Positions 1 to 6,096 of a stretch of DNA of 8,858 nucleotides are shown here, piece after piece (the stretch's first letter is position 1; every line of letters begins with the position of its first letter). Location: NCBI GenBank assembly GCA_024409145.1, contig JAKSUF010000051.1:1-8858 (forward strand). Reading direction: 5' to 3'. The DNA is from an archaeon (GTDB lineage: Archaea > Methanobacteriota > Methanobacteria > Methanobacteriales > Methanobacteriaceae). The position numbers were made by a program, and so were the translations under genes. The notes below the pieces were generated by a model. That model saw only the letters and a list, made by a program, of their open reading frames with translations, made no database searches and was not told where the DNA came from.

Positions 1-24
1 TATGACTTTTGGCGTATTATTTAG
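1..24 (+). CDS. Possible 3' end of an upstream gene (partial)
   Basis: Frame 1 reads YDFWRII and then a TAG stop at 22-24, two bases before the ATG at 27. That spacing matches the tight packing of the transporter/glycosyltransferase pair later in the window, so this may be the tail of the preceding gene in the same operon. A second possibility is frame 2, which stays open until TAA at 32-34 and would overlap the epimerase start. Seven residues are too few to assign a family. By pathway logic a neighbour of an FnlC-type epimerase would often be an FnlB/CapF-type reductase, but nothing here proves that. Confidence 0.25.
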   Translation, partial: YDFWRII

Positions 25-26
25 GC

Positions 27-1352
27 ATGAATAAATTACTCGAAACTAGAAAAAAGCTCGGCATTAGCCAGAGCGTAGCTGCCGAAAAGCTCGGCGTCTC
101 ATTAAGAACATATCAAAGATATGAAACTGAAAATTCACTGGAAGAGTCTGAACTTTCTGAACTTGTTAAAGTGTTGAATGACAAATGCGCCAATTTGTCA
201 TATAAACACTTTAAAGACAATGGAAAGTTAAAACTTTTGATAATTGTGGGTACTCGTCCAGAGATAATTCGTCTTGCAGCAGTCATAAATAAATGTAGAG
301 AATACTTTGATACCCTTCTTGCACATACAGGTCAAAACTACGATTACAACCTTAATGGTGTTTTCTTCAAGGATTTGAAGATAGAAGATCCAGATATATA
401 TTTAAATGCTGTTGGGAAAGACCTTGGCGAAACAATGGGCAACATCATTGCAAAATCATATGAATTAATGGTGGAGATCAAACCAGATGCAGTTCTAGTA
501 CTTGGAGACACTAATTCATGTCTTTCAGTAATAGGAGCAAAACGTCTTCATATTCCAATCTTCCATATGGAAGCTGGTAATAGATGTAAAGATGAATGTC
601 TTCCAGAAGAAACAAATAGAAGAATTGTTGATATTATCTCTGATGTTAACTTAGCATACTCTGAACACGCTAGAAGATATCTCGCTGATTGTGGACTTCC
701 AAAAGAAAGAACATATGTCACTGGATCACCAATGGCAGAAGTTCTCCATCAAAACATCAATGAGATTGAATCCAGTGACATATTGAATAAACTTTCCCTT
801 AAAAAGGGTAAGTATATTCTTCTTTCTGCACATCGTGAGGAAAACATTGATACAGAGAAGAACTTCAATAGTTTGTTCAACGCTATTAATAAGATGGCAG
901 AGATATACGATATGCCAATACTCTATTCATGCCATCCAAGATCAAGAAAAAGACTTGAAGCTACAGGATTCAAGCTTGATCCAAGAGTGGTGATGCATGA
1001 ACCATTAGGTTTCCATGACTACAACAACCTTCAAATGAATGCTTTCTGTGTTGTATCTGACTCTGGTACTCTACCAGAGGAATCAAGTTTCTATGCTTCT
1101 ATTGGTAAACCAATCGCAGCAGTCTGTATTCGTACATCTACAGAAAGACCAGAAGCATTAGATGATGCATGCTTTGTACTCGCTGGAATAGATGAAAAGA
1201 ATCTACTCCAAGCAGTGGAAGTCGCAATTAATAATAAAGCTGGTTGTCATCCAGTAGATAATTACATTGATACAAATGTATCAGATAAAGTAGTTAAACT
1301 AGTTCAATCTTATGTTGGAGTAGTAAATAAAATGGTTTGGAGAAAATTATAA
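27..1352 (+). CDS. fnlC: XRE-type HTH domain fused to UDP-sugar 2-epimerase of the FnlC/WbjD/CapG type
   Basis: This is a non-hydrolysing UDP-HexNAc 2-epimerase. In the FnlC/WbjD/CapG subfamily the known reaction is the last step to UDP-L-FucNAc, from the L-talo (pneumosamine) form; a related sugar such as UDP-L-QuiNAc is possible. Numbering from the TTG at 9, the catalytic part spans about residues 74-430, with GTRPEIIR (81-88), HTGQNYD (106-112), LGDTNSC (165-171), HMEAGNR (186-192), PEETNRR (199-205), SAHREENI (273-280) and SDSGTLPEESS (350-360). HMEAGNR and LGDTNSC favour FnlC over WecB/MnaA. Residues 7-57 form an XRE-like helix-turn-helix (GISQSVAAEKLGVSLRTYQR at 18-37), which family members normally lack. 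TGA at 3-5 limits the start to TTG 9 or ATG 27. I chose ATG 27 (441 aa), although neither has a good ribosome binding site. The product is cytoplasmic. The family call is strong; the exact sugar and the HTH role are inference. Confidence 0.88.
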   Translation: MNKLLETRKKLGISQSVAAEKLGVSLRTYQRYETENSLEESELSELVKVLNDKCANLSYKHFKDNGKLKLLIIVGTRPEIIRLAAVINKCREYFDTLLAHTGQNYDYNLNGVFFKDLKIEDPDIYLNAVGKDLGETMGNIIAKSYELMVEIKPDAVLVLGDTNSCLSVIGAKRLHIPIFHMEAGNRCKDECLPEETNRRIVDIISDVNLAYSEHARRYLADCGLPKERTYVTGSPMAEVLHQNINEIESSDILNKLSLKKGKYILLSAHREENIDTEKNFNSLFNAINKMAEIYDMPILYSCHPRSRKRLEATGFKLDPRVVMHEPLGFHDYNNLQMNAFCVVSDSGTLPEESSFYASIGKPIAAVCIRTSTERPEALDDACFVLAGIDEKNLLQAVEVAINNKAGCHPVDNYIDTNVSDKVVKLVQSYVGVVNKMVWRKL

Positions 1353-1356
1353 GGAG
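1351..1356 (+). promoter_or_regulatory. Ribosome binding site of the HEPN gene, overlapping the epimerase stop codon
   Basis: AAGGAG lies 6 nt before the ATG at 1363 and shares two bases with the TAA stop at 1350-1352. It is the only strong Shine-Dalgarno sequence I see in front of a gene here. The overlap suggests cotranscription and translational coupling of the epimerase and HEPN genes. Confidence 0.8.
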
Positions 1357-1362
1357 TGTTTT

Positions 1363-3096
1363 ATGAATAGATATGAGGATTTTTTCTTTTCAAAGTTAAT
1401 GGTGCAGACAGACATAGTTAATTGCTATTTTTATATGCCATCAAATGCGTGTTTTACATACTTTATTAATGAAATTGCATTAAGTATTAAAAATAGCGAA
1501 AATGAAAATATTAGAAAAGCCTATATAATTGAGCTATGTAAAAATTTTTATTTGTTTTTAGATAAAGATAAAGTTTTAAAACAAATAGATTCCCTTCAAT
1601 TTGTTGATTTGTATCTTGTAATTAAGTCTATTGCAGAAGGAAATTGCAAATATTCCAATCAAATAGTTATTGATAAATTATTTTCGTTAAAAAGAAAATT
1701 TTCTGATAAATGTTTATGCTATGTTATCAATGAAATAAAAAAATATTCTACTGATAATGATTTTGATGAAGATTATTTATCATATTTAACAGATTTATTT
1801 TTAAATGAACTATTAGCCAGAGGAATTGATATACGTTTTATTCATAATGTTGCTCAATGGTATATAGATAAAACTCATTTCAAAGATTTTTCCTCATTTC
1901 TAGATTTCTTTTTTGAAGAAAATATATTAACTGACATTTATCTACCAATAATAAATTATAGTGATGAGAATATTAAAACCATTAAAAATTTAAAACAAGA
2001 CGTCATAGAAAATGAAAATAAATATTTTTTGCATGTTTACCAAAATGATTCAAATGATTATTTTTCAATTATTAAACTAAATATGACAAGAATACAAAGT
2101 ATGTTCAACATGTTAAAATTTTATACTGGCTCAAAAATAGATTTTGACTTAAATGGCAAAATATTAATTAATGTAGAAAACAAAAATTTATTGCAAGGTA
2201 GTATTTCTTTAGAAATAAACTTTGAAGATATAATACAATATAGAGGGTTAGCTCCTTCAGGAAAATACTTTGAAACCACAATTTCTAATTTAGATGTAAT
2301 TAGTGACTACGATACTATTCTTTATCATAAAATTCTTAATATAATAGGTTACGCTGAAAAAGATAATGATATTATTAATTCTTCTTCCTATGTTGATGCT
2401 TGGATAGCGTTAGAATCCTTATATTCCTTGCCGAAAACGAAAAGTGGTTTTGAGTCTGTTTCATCAACACTTCCGCAGTTGATTAGTAGTAAAATAATTT
2501 TTCAAAGACTAACATTTTTGCTTAAAAATTCATTTAAAAAGAACAAGCTTGATATTGAATATTTTATAAAAAAGGCGTGTAATGATGAAAAAATCAAAAT
2601 GACATGTACGAATCCATTTTATTGTTATGAATTAAATAAAATGTATAAATGTTGTTCAAATATATCAAAGTTAGCAGAATACTATAAGAAGATGGAAAAT
2701 CAATTATTGCTGGATTTATTAAGAATTTATATGTTAAGAAATGAATATGTTCATGAAAGTAAATTAAGTGCATTTTCATCGCTTCATTTTTATAAATTGA
2801 AAAATATTTTAACAATCTCAATAGATTTGTTCTTTTCAATGATTAATCAGAAAGTAAGAATAATTGATAAAATTGATGATTTGTCGTTTTCTGTTTTTAG
2901 TTCATTAATTAAGAAAAATGAAGATAGAGAGTTGATTTTTAAAATATTTAATACGAACATAAAATACAACAGCAATAGTGAAAGAATTTCTATTTTGGAA
3001 CTTGAGTCAAAATTAAATTTAAGTGATTTAATATTAAACATAATTTTAAATAATAATAAATTAACTACCAAGTTTGTTAGATATGAACGTGATTAG
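1363..3096 (+). CDS. Apea-like HEPN domain protein, putative RNase
   Basis: A 577-residue protein with no signal peptide or clear membrane segment. The C-terminal part, about residues 310-500, looks like an Apea-type HEPN domain. A helix with W347-I-A-L-E351 is followed by a PQLISS segment (371-376) and the motif R459-N-E-Y-V-H464, the canonical HEPN R-X4-H metal-independent RNase signature in its common RN form. The first 300 residues are mostly helical, Lys/Asn/Ile-rich, and match nothing I recognise; residues 240-300 look more beta-rich. Such proteins are typical of antiphage and abortive-infection systems and are not polysaccharide enzymes. It sits 10 bp after the epimerase behind a strong ribosome binding site and ends at a terminator. 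It is more A+T-rich than its neighbour: bases 1561-1620 hold 14 G/C of 60, against 21 of 60 at 541-600, which suggests separate acquisition. The HEPN call is by motif; RNase activity and a defence role are inferred. Confidence 0.7.
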   Translation: MNRYEDFFFSKLMVQTDIVNCYFYMPSNACFTYFINEIALSIKNSENENIRKAYIIELCKNFYLFLDKDKVLKQIDSLQFVDLYLVIKSIAEGNCKYSNQIVIDKLFSLKRKFSDKCLCYVINEIKKYSTDNDFDEDYLSYLTDLFLNELLARGIDIRFIHNVAQWYIDKTHFKDFSSFLDFFFEENILTDIYLPIINYSDENIKTIKNLKQDVIENENKYFLHVYQNDSNDYFSIIKLNMTRIQSMFNMLKFYTGSKIDFDLNGKILINVENKNLLQGSISLEINFEDIIQYRGLAPSGKYFETTISNLDVISDYDTILYHKILNIIGYAEKDNDIINSSSYVDAWIALESLYSLPKTKSGFESVSSTLPQLISSKIIFQRLTFLLKNSFKKNKLDIEYFIKKACNDEKIKMTCTNPFYCYELNKMYKCCSNISKLAEYYKKMENQLLLDLLRIYMLRNEYVHESKLSAFSSLHFYKLKNILTISIDLFFSMINQKVRIIDKIDDLSFSVFSSLIKKNEDRELIFKIFNTNIKYNSNSERISILELESKLNLSDLILNIILNNNKLTTKFVRYERD

Positions 3097-3133
3097 TTAT
3101 AATAATCATTAAAAAATTTTTATTTAAAAGATT

Positions 3134-3168
3134 AGTGTGGAGAATGCAAATGATCCACACTTTTCTTA
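3134..3168 (+). terminator. Rho-independent terminator after the HEPN gene
   Basis: AGTGTGGA (3134-3141) pairs perfectly with TCCACACT (3154-3161) around a 12-nt loop, and the stem runs into TTTTCTTATT. It lies 38 bp after the HEPN stop codon and closes the epimerase-HEPN unit. Confidence 0.8.
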
Positions 3169-3199
3169 TTTAATATAAAACAAATTTATACTTTTAATA

Positions 3200-3274
3200 T
3201 TGTCCTATACTAAAGAAGATTGCTTACCTATTATTAAAAGAGATAGAAAAATATTAAAGCAATTTAAATATTAA
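3200..3274 (+). pseudogene. Orphan 3' tail of a lost gene
   Basis: A short frame reads LSYTKEDCLPIIKRDR, continues KILKQFKY, then stops at TAA 3272-3274. The Lys/Arg-rich helical end looks protein-like, and a strong hairpin terminator starts 28 bp later, as expected after a genuine stop codon. Upstream, the frame closes at a TAA near 3171, almost directly after the HEPN terminator, and there is no convincing start codon or ribosome binding site. The simplest reading is the last two dozen codons of a gene whose body was replaced when the HEPN-containing segment, or another recombination product, arrived. I cannot name the family. A chance frame is possible. Confidence 0.4.
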
Positions 3275-3301
3275 GTGACTATTTAACAATATGTCATATA
3301 T

Positions 3302-3340
3302 GTGAAGTCTATAAAATAATATGACTTCACTTTTTCTTTT
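3302..3340 (+). terminator. Rho-independent terminator (second of two in this gap)
   Basis: GTGAAGTC (3302-3309) pairs perfectly with GACTTCAC (3323-3330) around a 13-nt A/T loop, followed by TTTTTCTTTT (3331-3340). No intact gene lies between it and the terminator at 3134, so it probably belonged to the gene whose tail is at 3200-3274. Confidence 0.75.
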
Positions 3341-3383
3341 CTTGATAGAGAAGCGTAAGCAAGTTCTCGTATCTCAAGAAAAG
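3336..3383. repeat. Long imperfect inverted repeat next to the second terminator
   Basis: The outer arms CTTTTCTTGA (3336-3345) and TCAAGAAAAG (3374-3383) are perfect 10-bp complements. Inside them GAGAA (3348-3352) pairs with TTCTC (3364-3368), leaving small bulges and an 11-nt loop that contains GCGTAAGC. The left arm includes the second half of the T-tract of the terminator at 3302. It could be an extra hairpin of a bidirectional terminator or the relic of a small repeat element; the sequence does not decide. Confidence 0.6.
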
Positions 3384-3482
3384 CCGGAAAAAATAATTTT
3401 CTCAAAAAGTTGTGTCTAATCTCAAAACATTATTAAATAGTTTGTAATTTTAGTGGCAATCGCTAAATTCTTTACTTAATTC

Positions 3483-3511
3483 TTTATGAATAACTAATCT
3501 TAATTTATAAT
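3483..3511 (+). promoter_or_regulatory. Possible promoter for the truncated FrhB-like gene
   Basis: A perfect TATAAT (3506-3511) has a weak -35 (TTTATG, 3483-3488) at 17 bp. The ATG at 3518 is only 6 bp after the -10, so a transcript would start at or near the start codon. No Shine-Dalgarno sequence is present. In such A+T-rich DNA TATAAT is not rare. Confidence 0.35.
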
Positions 3512-3517
3512 AATTTC

Positions 3518-4435
3518 ATGCAAATGGTTTATTCATTATCCGCAAAATCTAAAAGAATTTTAAAAAATTCATCGAGTGGTGGAGCGTTTTATTTAGTGGC
3601 AAAATACTATATAAAGATACTATCTGGTGTTGTTTATGGTGCGACTTGTGAAGGCGTTGATGTTTATCACAAAAGAATAGATAGTTTGCGTCAAATAAAA
3701 GAATTGCAAAAATCTAAATACGTAAAAAGCGAACTTAGGAACGTTTTTTTTGAAGTAAAATCAGATCTTGAGAATGATAAATATGTTTTGTTTGTTGGGT
3801 TACCTTGCCAGGTTTTTTCTTTGAGTAAATATCTTGAAATTCAAAATATTTCAAATGAGAAATTGTTTTGTATTGACTTGATTTGCCACGGCGTTCCTAA
3901 TAAGAAAACTTTTAACGAATATATAGAAAAAAAGTTTCCTAATGAGATTATTAAAAAAATAGATTTTCGATACAAAAACCCTTTTTGGCAAGAATATTCA
4001 ATCTATATTAAAACTAATAAACGTAATTATATAAACTATAAGTTTAATGATGAATATCTAGCATCTTTTTTAAAGGGATATAATCTAGATGATGTTTGCT
4101 ATAATTGTAAATTTAAAGGCGATAATCGAAAATCCACAATTACTATTGGCGATTTTTGGAGAGTTAAAAGTTTATATCCTAAATTTTACAACAATAGAGG
4201 CACTAGTTTAATAGTGGTTCACGATGAAGAAAAATTTAGGAAAGTTCTAGACTATTTTTGCAGACATGCTGAAATTCATGCTGTAGATTTTGAAAAAGCT
4301 TTGAAACCCAATCCATCATATTTTTATGCCAACAAAAAACCAACAGATAATTTTGACATTGTGTTAAAAGATAGAAATACAAATTTTAAGCAAAAAATTA
4401 AATCAATAATTAAATTCATTTTTAAAAGGTTATAA
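3518..4435 (+). CDS. FrhB/F420-hydrogenase beta-like protein lacking its ferredoxin domain (5'-truncated)
   Basis: A 305-residue match to the Coenzyme F420 hydrogenase/dehydrogenase beta-subunit family often found in polysaccharide loci. Family marks are SSSGGAF (18-24), GLPCQVF (94-100), DLICHGVP (120-127), the CYNCKFK cluster (194-200) and TITIGDFW (207-214). Intact relatives carry about 80-100 more residues in front, with two 4Fe-4S motifs (CxxCxxCxxxCP), and SSSGG normally follows that ferredoxin domain. Here the frame opens right before SSSGG: an in-frame TAA at 3491-3493 blocks any longer start, and the ATG has no ribosome binding site. Later cysteines C97, C123, C194 and C197 remain. 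The role in these loci is poorly known; a redox or sugar-modifying task beside pyruvyltransferases is usually assumed. This copy is probably inactive or reduced in function. It lies convergent to the minus-strand polymerase gene. Confidence 0.75.
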   Translation: MQMVYSLSAKSKRILKNSSSGGAFYLVAKYYIKILSGVVYGATCEGVDVYHKRIDSLRQIKELQKSKYVKSELRNVFFEVKSDLENDKYVLFVGLPCQVFSLSKYLEIQNISNEKLFCIDLICHGVPNKKTFNEYIEKKFPNEIIKKIDFRYKNPFWQEYSIYIKTNKRNYINYKFNDEYLASFLKGYNLDDVCYNCKFKGDNRKSTITIGDFWRVKSLYPKFYNNRGTSLIVVHDEEKFRKVLDYFCRHAEIHAVDFEKALKPNPSYFYANKKPTDNFDIVLKDRNTNFKQKIKSIIKFIFKRL

Positions 4436-4451
4436 GAAACTTCAAATTTTA

Positions 4452-4480
4452 ACAAAATGCATTAATTTTTGTCTTTTATT
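4452..4480 (+). terminator. Weak possible terminator after the FrhB-like gene
   Basis: ACAAAA (4452-4457) can pair with TTTTGT (4467-4472), and the stem is followed by CTTTTATT. It begins 16 bp after the stop codon, but the stem is only 6 bp and nearly all A/T, so it may be chance. Confidence 0.3.
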
Positions 4481-4535
4481 TAGATTACTTTTATGAAAAA
4501 TATATTTTCCTTTATGCACAATACTTGTTTTAATC

Positions 4536-4549
4536 GATAAAAAACAAAT
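4536..4549 (+). repeat. Direct repeat GATAAAAAACAAAT, copy 1
   Basis: The same 14 bases recur at 6574-6587, directly before the -10 box of the ABC transporter gene, and both copies continue into similar A/T sequence. It may be a duplicated promoter-proximal piece, but low complexity makes chance plausible. Confidence 0.3.
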
Positions 4550-4609
4550 ATAAATGTAGCGTATAAAATAACTGAGTTCTAATTGAAGAACCTACAGCTT
4601 TGCTTATTC

Positions 4610-5887
4610 TTACTTTTGAAATGGTGATGTATAAAGGAATGGTGCAGCAAATAAGAATGTTAAACCAACACCGACAAATGAATTATCTGTAAACATACCA
4701 CTTAATATGAATATAACAACAAATAATATGGAGAAACCTTTGTGTTCTCCTTTCATTTTAATTACTTTATAAAGTACATATGCAAGGAATGCTAAATAAA
4801 GTACAACTTTAACAATTCCACCAAAGCCATATGTATCAACATATAAATCATCGCCTCTTAATTCAGCAGGATATTGAAGAATATAATTAGCAATTCTTTC
4901 CCCGCATCCAAACATAATGCCTAAAGGATAATCAACTGCTCTAATAATTCTGGCATCTTTAAAGTAACGATCTTTCATTACTGTAACACCGTCATTAAGT
5001 ATCGTGTTTCTAAAGAAGTAGTTTAGTTTAGTGAATGGACCAAAATTGAGTAGTGGAACGAATGTAAATAAACATAAGAGAATAATAACTCCTGCTCCAA
5101 CACCTAGCGCAATGTTCCAAGCTTTCTCATGATTCTTATAACTTGTTTTAATGTGATAAATGAGAACTGCAATTAAGATAACAAATATAAAGATAATTGG
5201 GTATTTAGCTCTGCATAAGAAAGCATTGAATAAGAAGAATGCTGGGAAAGCATATAAATAGTATCTTTTAGTATTAAATGCGAGAATTACCGTGAATATT
5301 GATGAAATTAATAGAATAAAGCCATAGTAATTCTTTGATGAATATATTGATGTAACATGGAAGTTCCAACCATGTTCATCAGTTAATACAGAACCTATTT
5401 CCTTATATTGAAATATGTATGTGTACAGGCATGATGCAATTCCAATGCCTAATAAGAAATAGCAAACAATATTGAAACTATCTTTATTGAATGTGTGTGA
5501 TGTTAATAAGAAATATGCAACAAATATAGTGATGATAGTGGATATAACTGTTGCAACACCCATTACTGATTGCATCGCTGGAATCTCAACATTTTTAATT
5601 GCAGGAGATACAAAGATTGTAATAAGTTGAGTCACTAAATAAATCGCACATCCTAAAATAATAAATTTGTTAGGAAGTTTTTTGTAACAAAGTAAGAGAA
5701 TTGCAAAAAATATACAAATCAATCCTAAGATAATACCTCTATAAACTGTTCCGCCTGTAGAACCATTTGCAAGACCGTTACTAAATACGGTAATGTTTGG
5801 CAAAAGAGTAAGGACACCAAATCCAACAAAGAAATAAATTAAATATTTATCAATAAAGGTGATTAGTTTTTCTTTTAAAGAATTCAT
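4610..5887 (-). CDS. Wzy / O-antigen ligase-like polysaccharide polymerase
   Basis: A 425-residue, strongly hydrophobic protein with about 11 membrane segments, near residues 12-30, 50-68, 74-93, 106-128, 139-158, 188-204, 209-225, 229-247, 258-280, 356-376 and 385-419. One large hydrophilic loop at about 281-355 lies before the last two or three helices, the layout of Wzy polymerases and WaaL-type ligases. The segment SIYSSKNYYGFIL (180-192) and the region GDDLYVDTYGFGG (345-357) correspond to places where the family has conserved loop motifs, though sequence conservation is weak. Expected role: joining lipid-linked repeat units at the outer face of the membrane, or ligating glycan to an acceptor. 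It is the only gene on the minus strand and has its own divergent upstream region, without a clear Shine-Dalgarno sequence. The frame appears intact. Polymerase versus ligase cannot be decided. Confidence 0.8.
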   Translation of the reverse strand: MNSLKEKLITFIDKYLIYFFVGFGVLTLLPNITVFSNGLANGSTGGTVYRGIILGLICIFFAILLLCYKKLPNKFIILGCAIYLVTQLITIFVSPAIKNVEIPAMQSVMGVATVISTIITIFVAYFLLTSHTFNKDSFNIVCYFLLGIGIASCLYTYIFQYKEIGSVLTDEHGWNFHVTSIYSSKNYYGFILLISSIFTVILAFNTKRYYLYAFPAFFLFNAFLCRAKYPIIFIFVILIAVLIYHIKTSYKNHEKAWNIALGVGAGVIILLCLFTFVPLLNFGPFTKLNYFFRNTILNDGVTVMKDRYFKDARIIRAVDYPLGIMFGCGERIANYILQYPAELRGDDLYVDTYGFGGIVKVVLYLAFLAYVLYKVIKMKGEHKGFSILFVVIFILSGMFTDNSFVGVGLTFLFAAPFLYTSPFQK

Positions 5888-6060
5888 GTATTTATTATCT
5901 TACTTTTTTTAATAAAAATATATAAAATCTTAATTTCCTTAAAAACATTCTGCTGCATCGACTTGCTTTAAACTATTTTATTATTTTTAATATTTATTAG
6001 CATATGTTGTAGCGAATTTTATATGTGAAACAGACATAAAGTTAAGTGCATATTGGTTGC

Positions 6061-6090
6061 AATAATATATTTTGTACTTGATATATTATT
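6061..6090. repeat. Perfect 10-bp inverted repeat just before the pyruvyltransferase remnant
   Basis: AATAATATAT (6061-6070) and ATATATTATT (6081-6090) are exact complements separated by 10 bp, ending 6 bp before the ATG at 6097. It lies in the divergent region between the minus-strand polymerase gene and this remnant, so it could be an operator or a leader hairpin. The arms are A/T only, which raises the chance of coincidence. Confidence 0.45.
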
Positions 6091-6096
6091 AGAAAT

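Larger units (their letters stand above)
3097..3517. other. Non-coding gap between the HEPN gene and the truncated FrhB-like gene
   Basis: This 421-bp stretch holds no complete gene. In order it contains the HEPN terminator, an orphan gene tail, a second terminator, an inverted repeat, about 100 bp of featureless A+T-rich sequence (3384-3480), and a possible promoter just before the gene at 3518. I searched the 3384-3517 part for remains of the missing ferredoxin domain (Cys-rich CxxCxxCxxxC) and found none. The missing 5' end therefore appears deleted and not merely frame-shifted. Confidence 0.6.

Noticed and set aside
9..26. TTG at 9 as the start codon of the epimerase fusion
   Set aside because: It is possible, because the frame is open from the TGA at 3-5, but it would overlap the probable end of the upstream gene and adds only AYYLG before the HTH. 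ATG 27 is the simpler choice.
2594..3071. Two minus-strand open frames (2594-2839 and 2847-3071) inside the HEPN gene
   Set aside because: They lie antisense within a well-supported plus-strand gene, have low-complexity Leu/Ile/Phe content expected from reverse-reading A+T-rich codons, and lack ribosome binding sites.
3336..3383. CRISPR repeat or insertion-sequence end
   Set aside because: It is a single inverted repeat with no spaced copies, no transposase and no target-site duplication that I can see.
3338..3410. Minus-strand frame across the inverted repeat reading FFRLFLRYENLLTLLYQEK
   Set aside because: It is about 24 codons between two stops with no start codon, and it coincides with the hairpin arms, so the sequence pattern is better explained by the inverted repeat.
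4494..4541. Short frame MKNIFSFMHNTCFNR in the gap after the FrhB-like gene
   Set aside because: Only 15 codons with no ribosome binding site and no recognisable similarity; compatible with chance.
4575..4590. Small hairpin GTTCT/AGAAC as terminator of the minus-strand polymerase gene
   Set aside because: The stem is only 5 bp and no T-tract follows in the minus direction, so I do not support it as a terminator.
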